DNA of 6,626 nucleotides. It comes from Rickettsia endosymbiont of Bryobia graminum. GTDB taxonomy: Bacteria; Pseudomonadota; Alphaproteobacteria; Rickettsiales; Rickettsiaceae. The notes beneath the pieces are model-generated. The model had not been told where the DNA came from. It saw nothing but the letters and a program-made list of their open reading frames with translations, and did not search any database. Shown one piece after another: positions 6,606 to 6,626 of the stretch (positions are counted from its first letter, which is position 1; each line of letters opens with the position of its first letter). The position numbers and the translations under genes are program-made. The DNA lies in contig JAJIYR010000041.1 of NCBI GenBank assembly GCA_020881085.1, forward strand, positions 1 to 6,626, read 5' to 3'.

Positions 6606-6626
6606 AGAATATGAGAAAGGGAAACA
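6595..6626 (+). CDS. Start of an unidentified frame, possibly a transposase, cut by window edge
   Basis: Only about ten codons are visible, reading MTMTEYEKGK and open to the end. The second ATG (6601) is the better start because AGG lies six bases before it. A short acidic/basic opening such as TEYEKGK resembles the lead-in to helix-turn-helix domains of IS630/Tc1-like transposases, and the palindrome over the start would fit an IS end. Ten residues cannot establish a family, so this is a guess from context. Confidence 0.25.
   Translation, partial: MTMTEYEKGK

Noticed and set aside
1..6626. CRISPR array, tRNA or rRNA genes
   Set aside because: I saw no regularly spaced direct repeats and no tRNA-like or rRNA-like sequence on either strand.

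Overview
The window looks like a chromosomal segment of a Rickettsia-type alphaproteobacterium. The DNA is very AT-rich. The SdhB, FtsH and TilS proteins read as rickettsial, and the minus-strand order tilS-ftsH-sdhB is the one I remember from Rickettsia chromosomes. Decayed genes, insertion-sequence pieces and palindromic repeats suggest a genome under mobile-element pressure. The species cannot be fixed from the sequence alone.

Layout, left to right. Positions 1-152 hold an unrecognised broken reading frame. Positions 153 to about 620 are an IS200/IS605-type element with a minus-strand tnpA and a hairpin leader. Positions 668-907 (minus) are a fragmented relic of a 17 kDa-surface-antigen-like lipoprotein gene. 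Positions 925-4955 (minus) are the intact housekeeping block tilS-ftsH-sdhB, with gaps of only 9-11 bases. Positions 4972-5105 are a large imperfect palindrome of the size and form of a Rickettsia palindromic element. Positions 5107-5499 (minus) encode a small secreted or periplasmic coiled-coil protein. Positions 5500-5589 are a divergent intergenic region with a -10-like box and a perfect 12-bp inverted repeat. From 5590 (plus) comes a prmA pseudogene with three frame breaks, whose 3' end runs into an IS200/IS605-like terminus at about 6490-6504 and its hairpin. That terminus is followed by a 57-base near-perfect palindrome and the first codons of an unidentified frame cut by the window edge.

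The intact block combines tRNA-Ile2 lysidine formation (TilS), membrane protein quality control (FtsH) and the iron-sulfur subunit of respiratory complex II (SdhB). It is probably co-transcribed, possibly from the promoter before the 130-residue gene. Both flanks are eroding: the 17 kDa-like gene and prmA are each broken by small indels, several in homopolymer runs, and both flanks carry IS200/IS605 termini sharing an exact 15-mer. I see no wholly new system. The most interesting signals are the matching IS termini, the stacked elements at the right edge, the palindromic element before tilS, and two pseudogenes visible only by joining frames.
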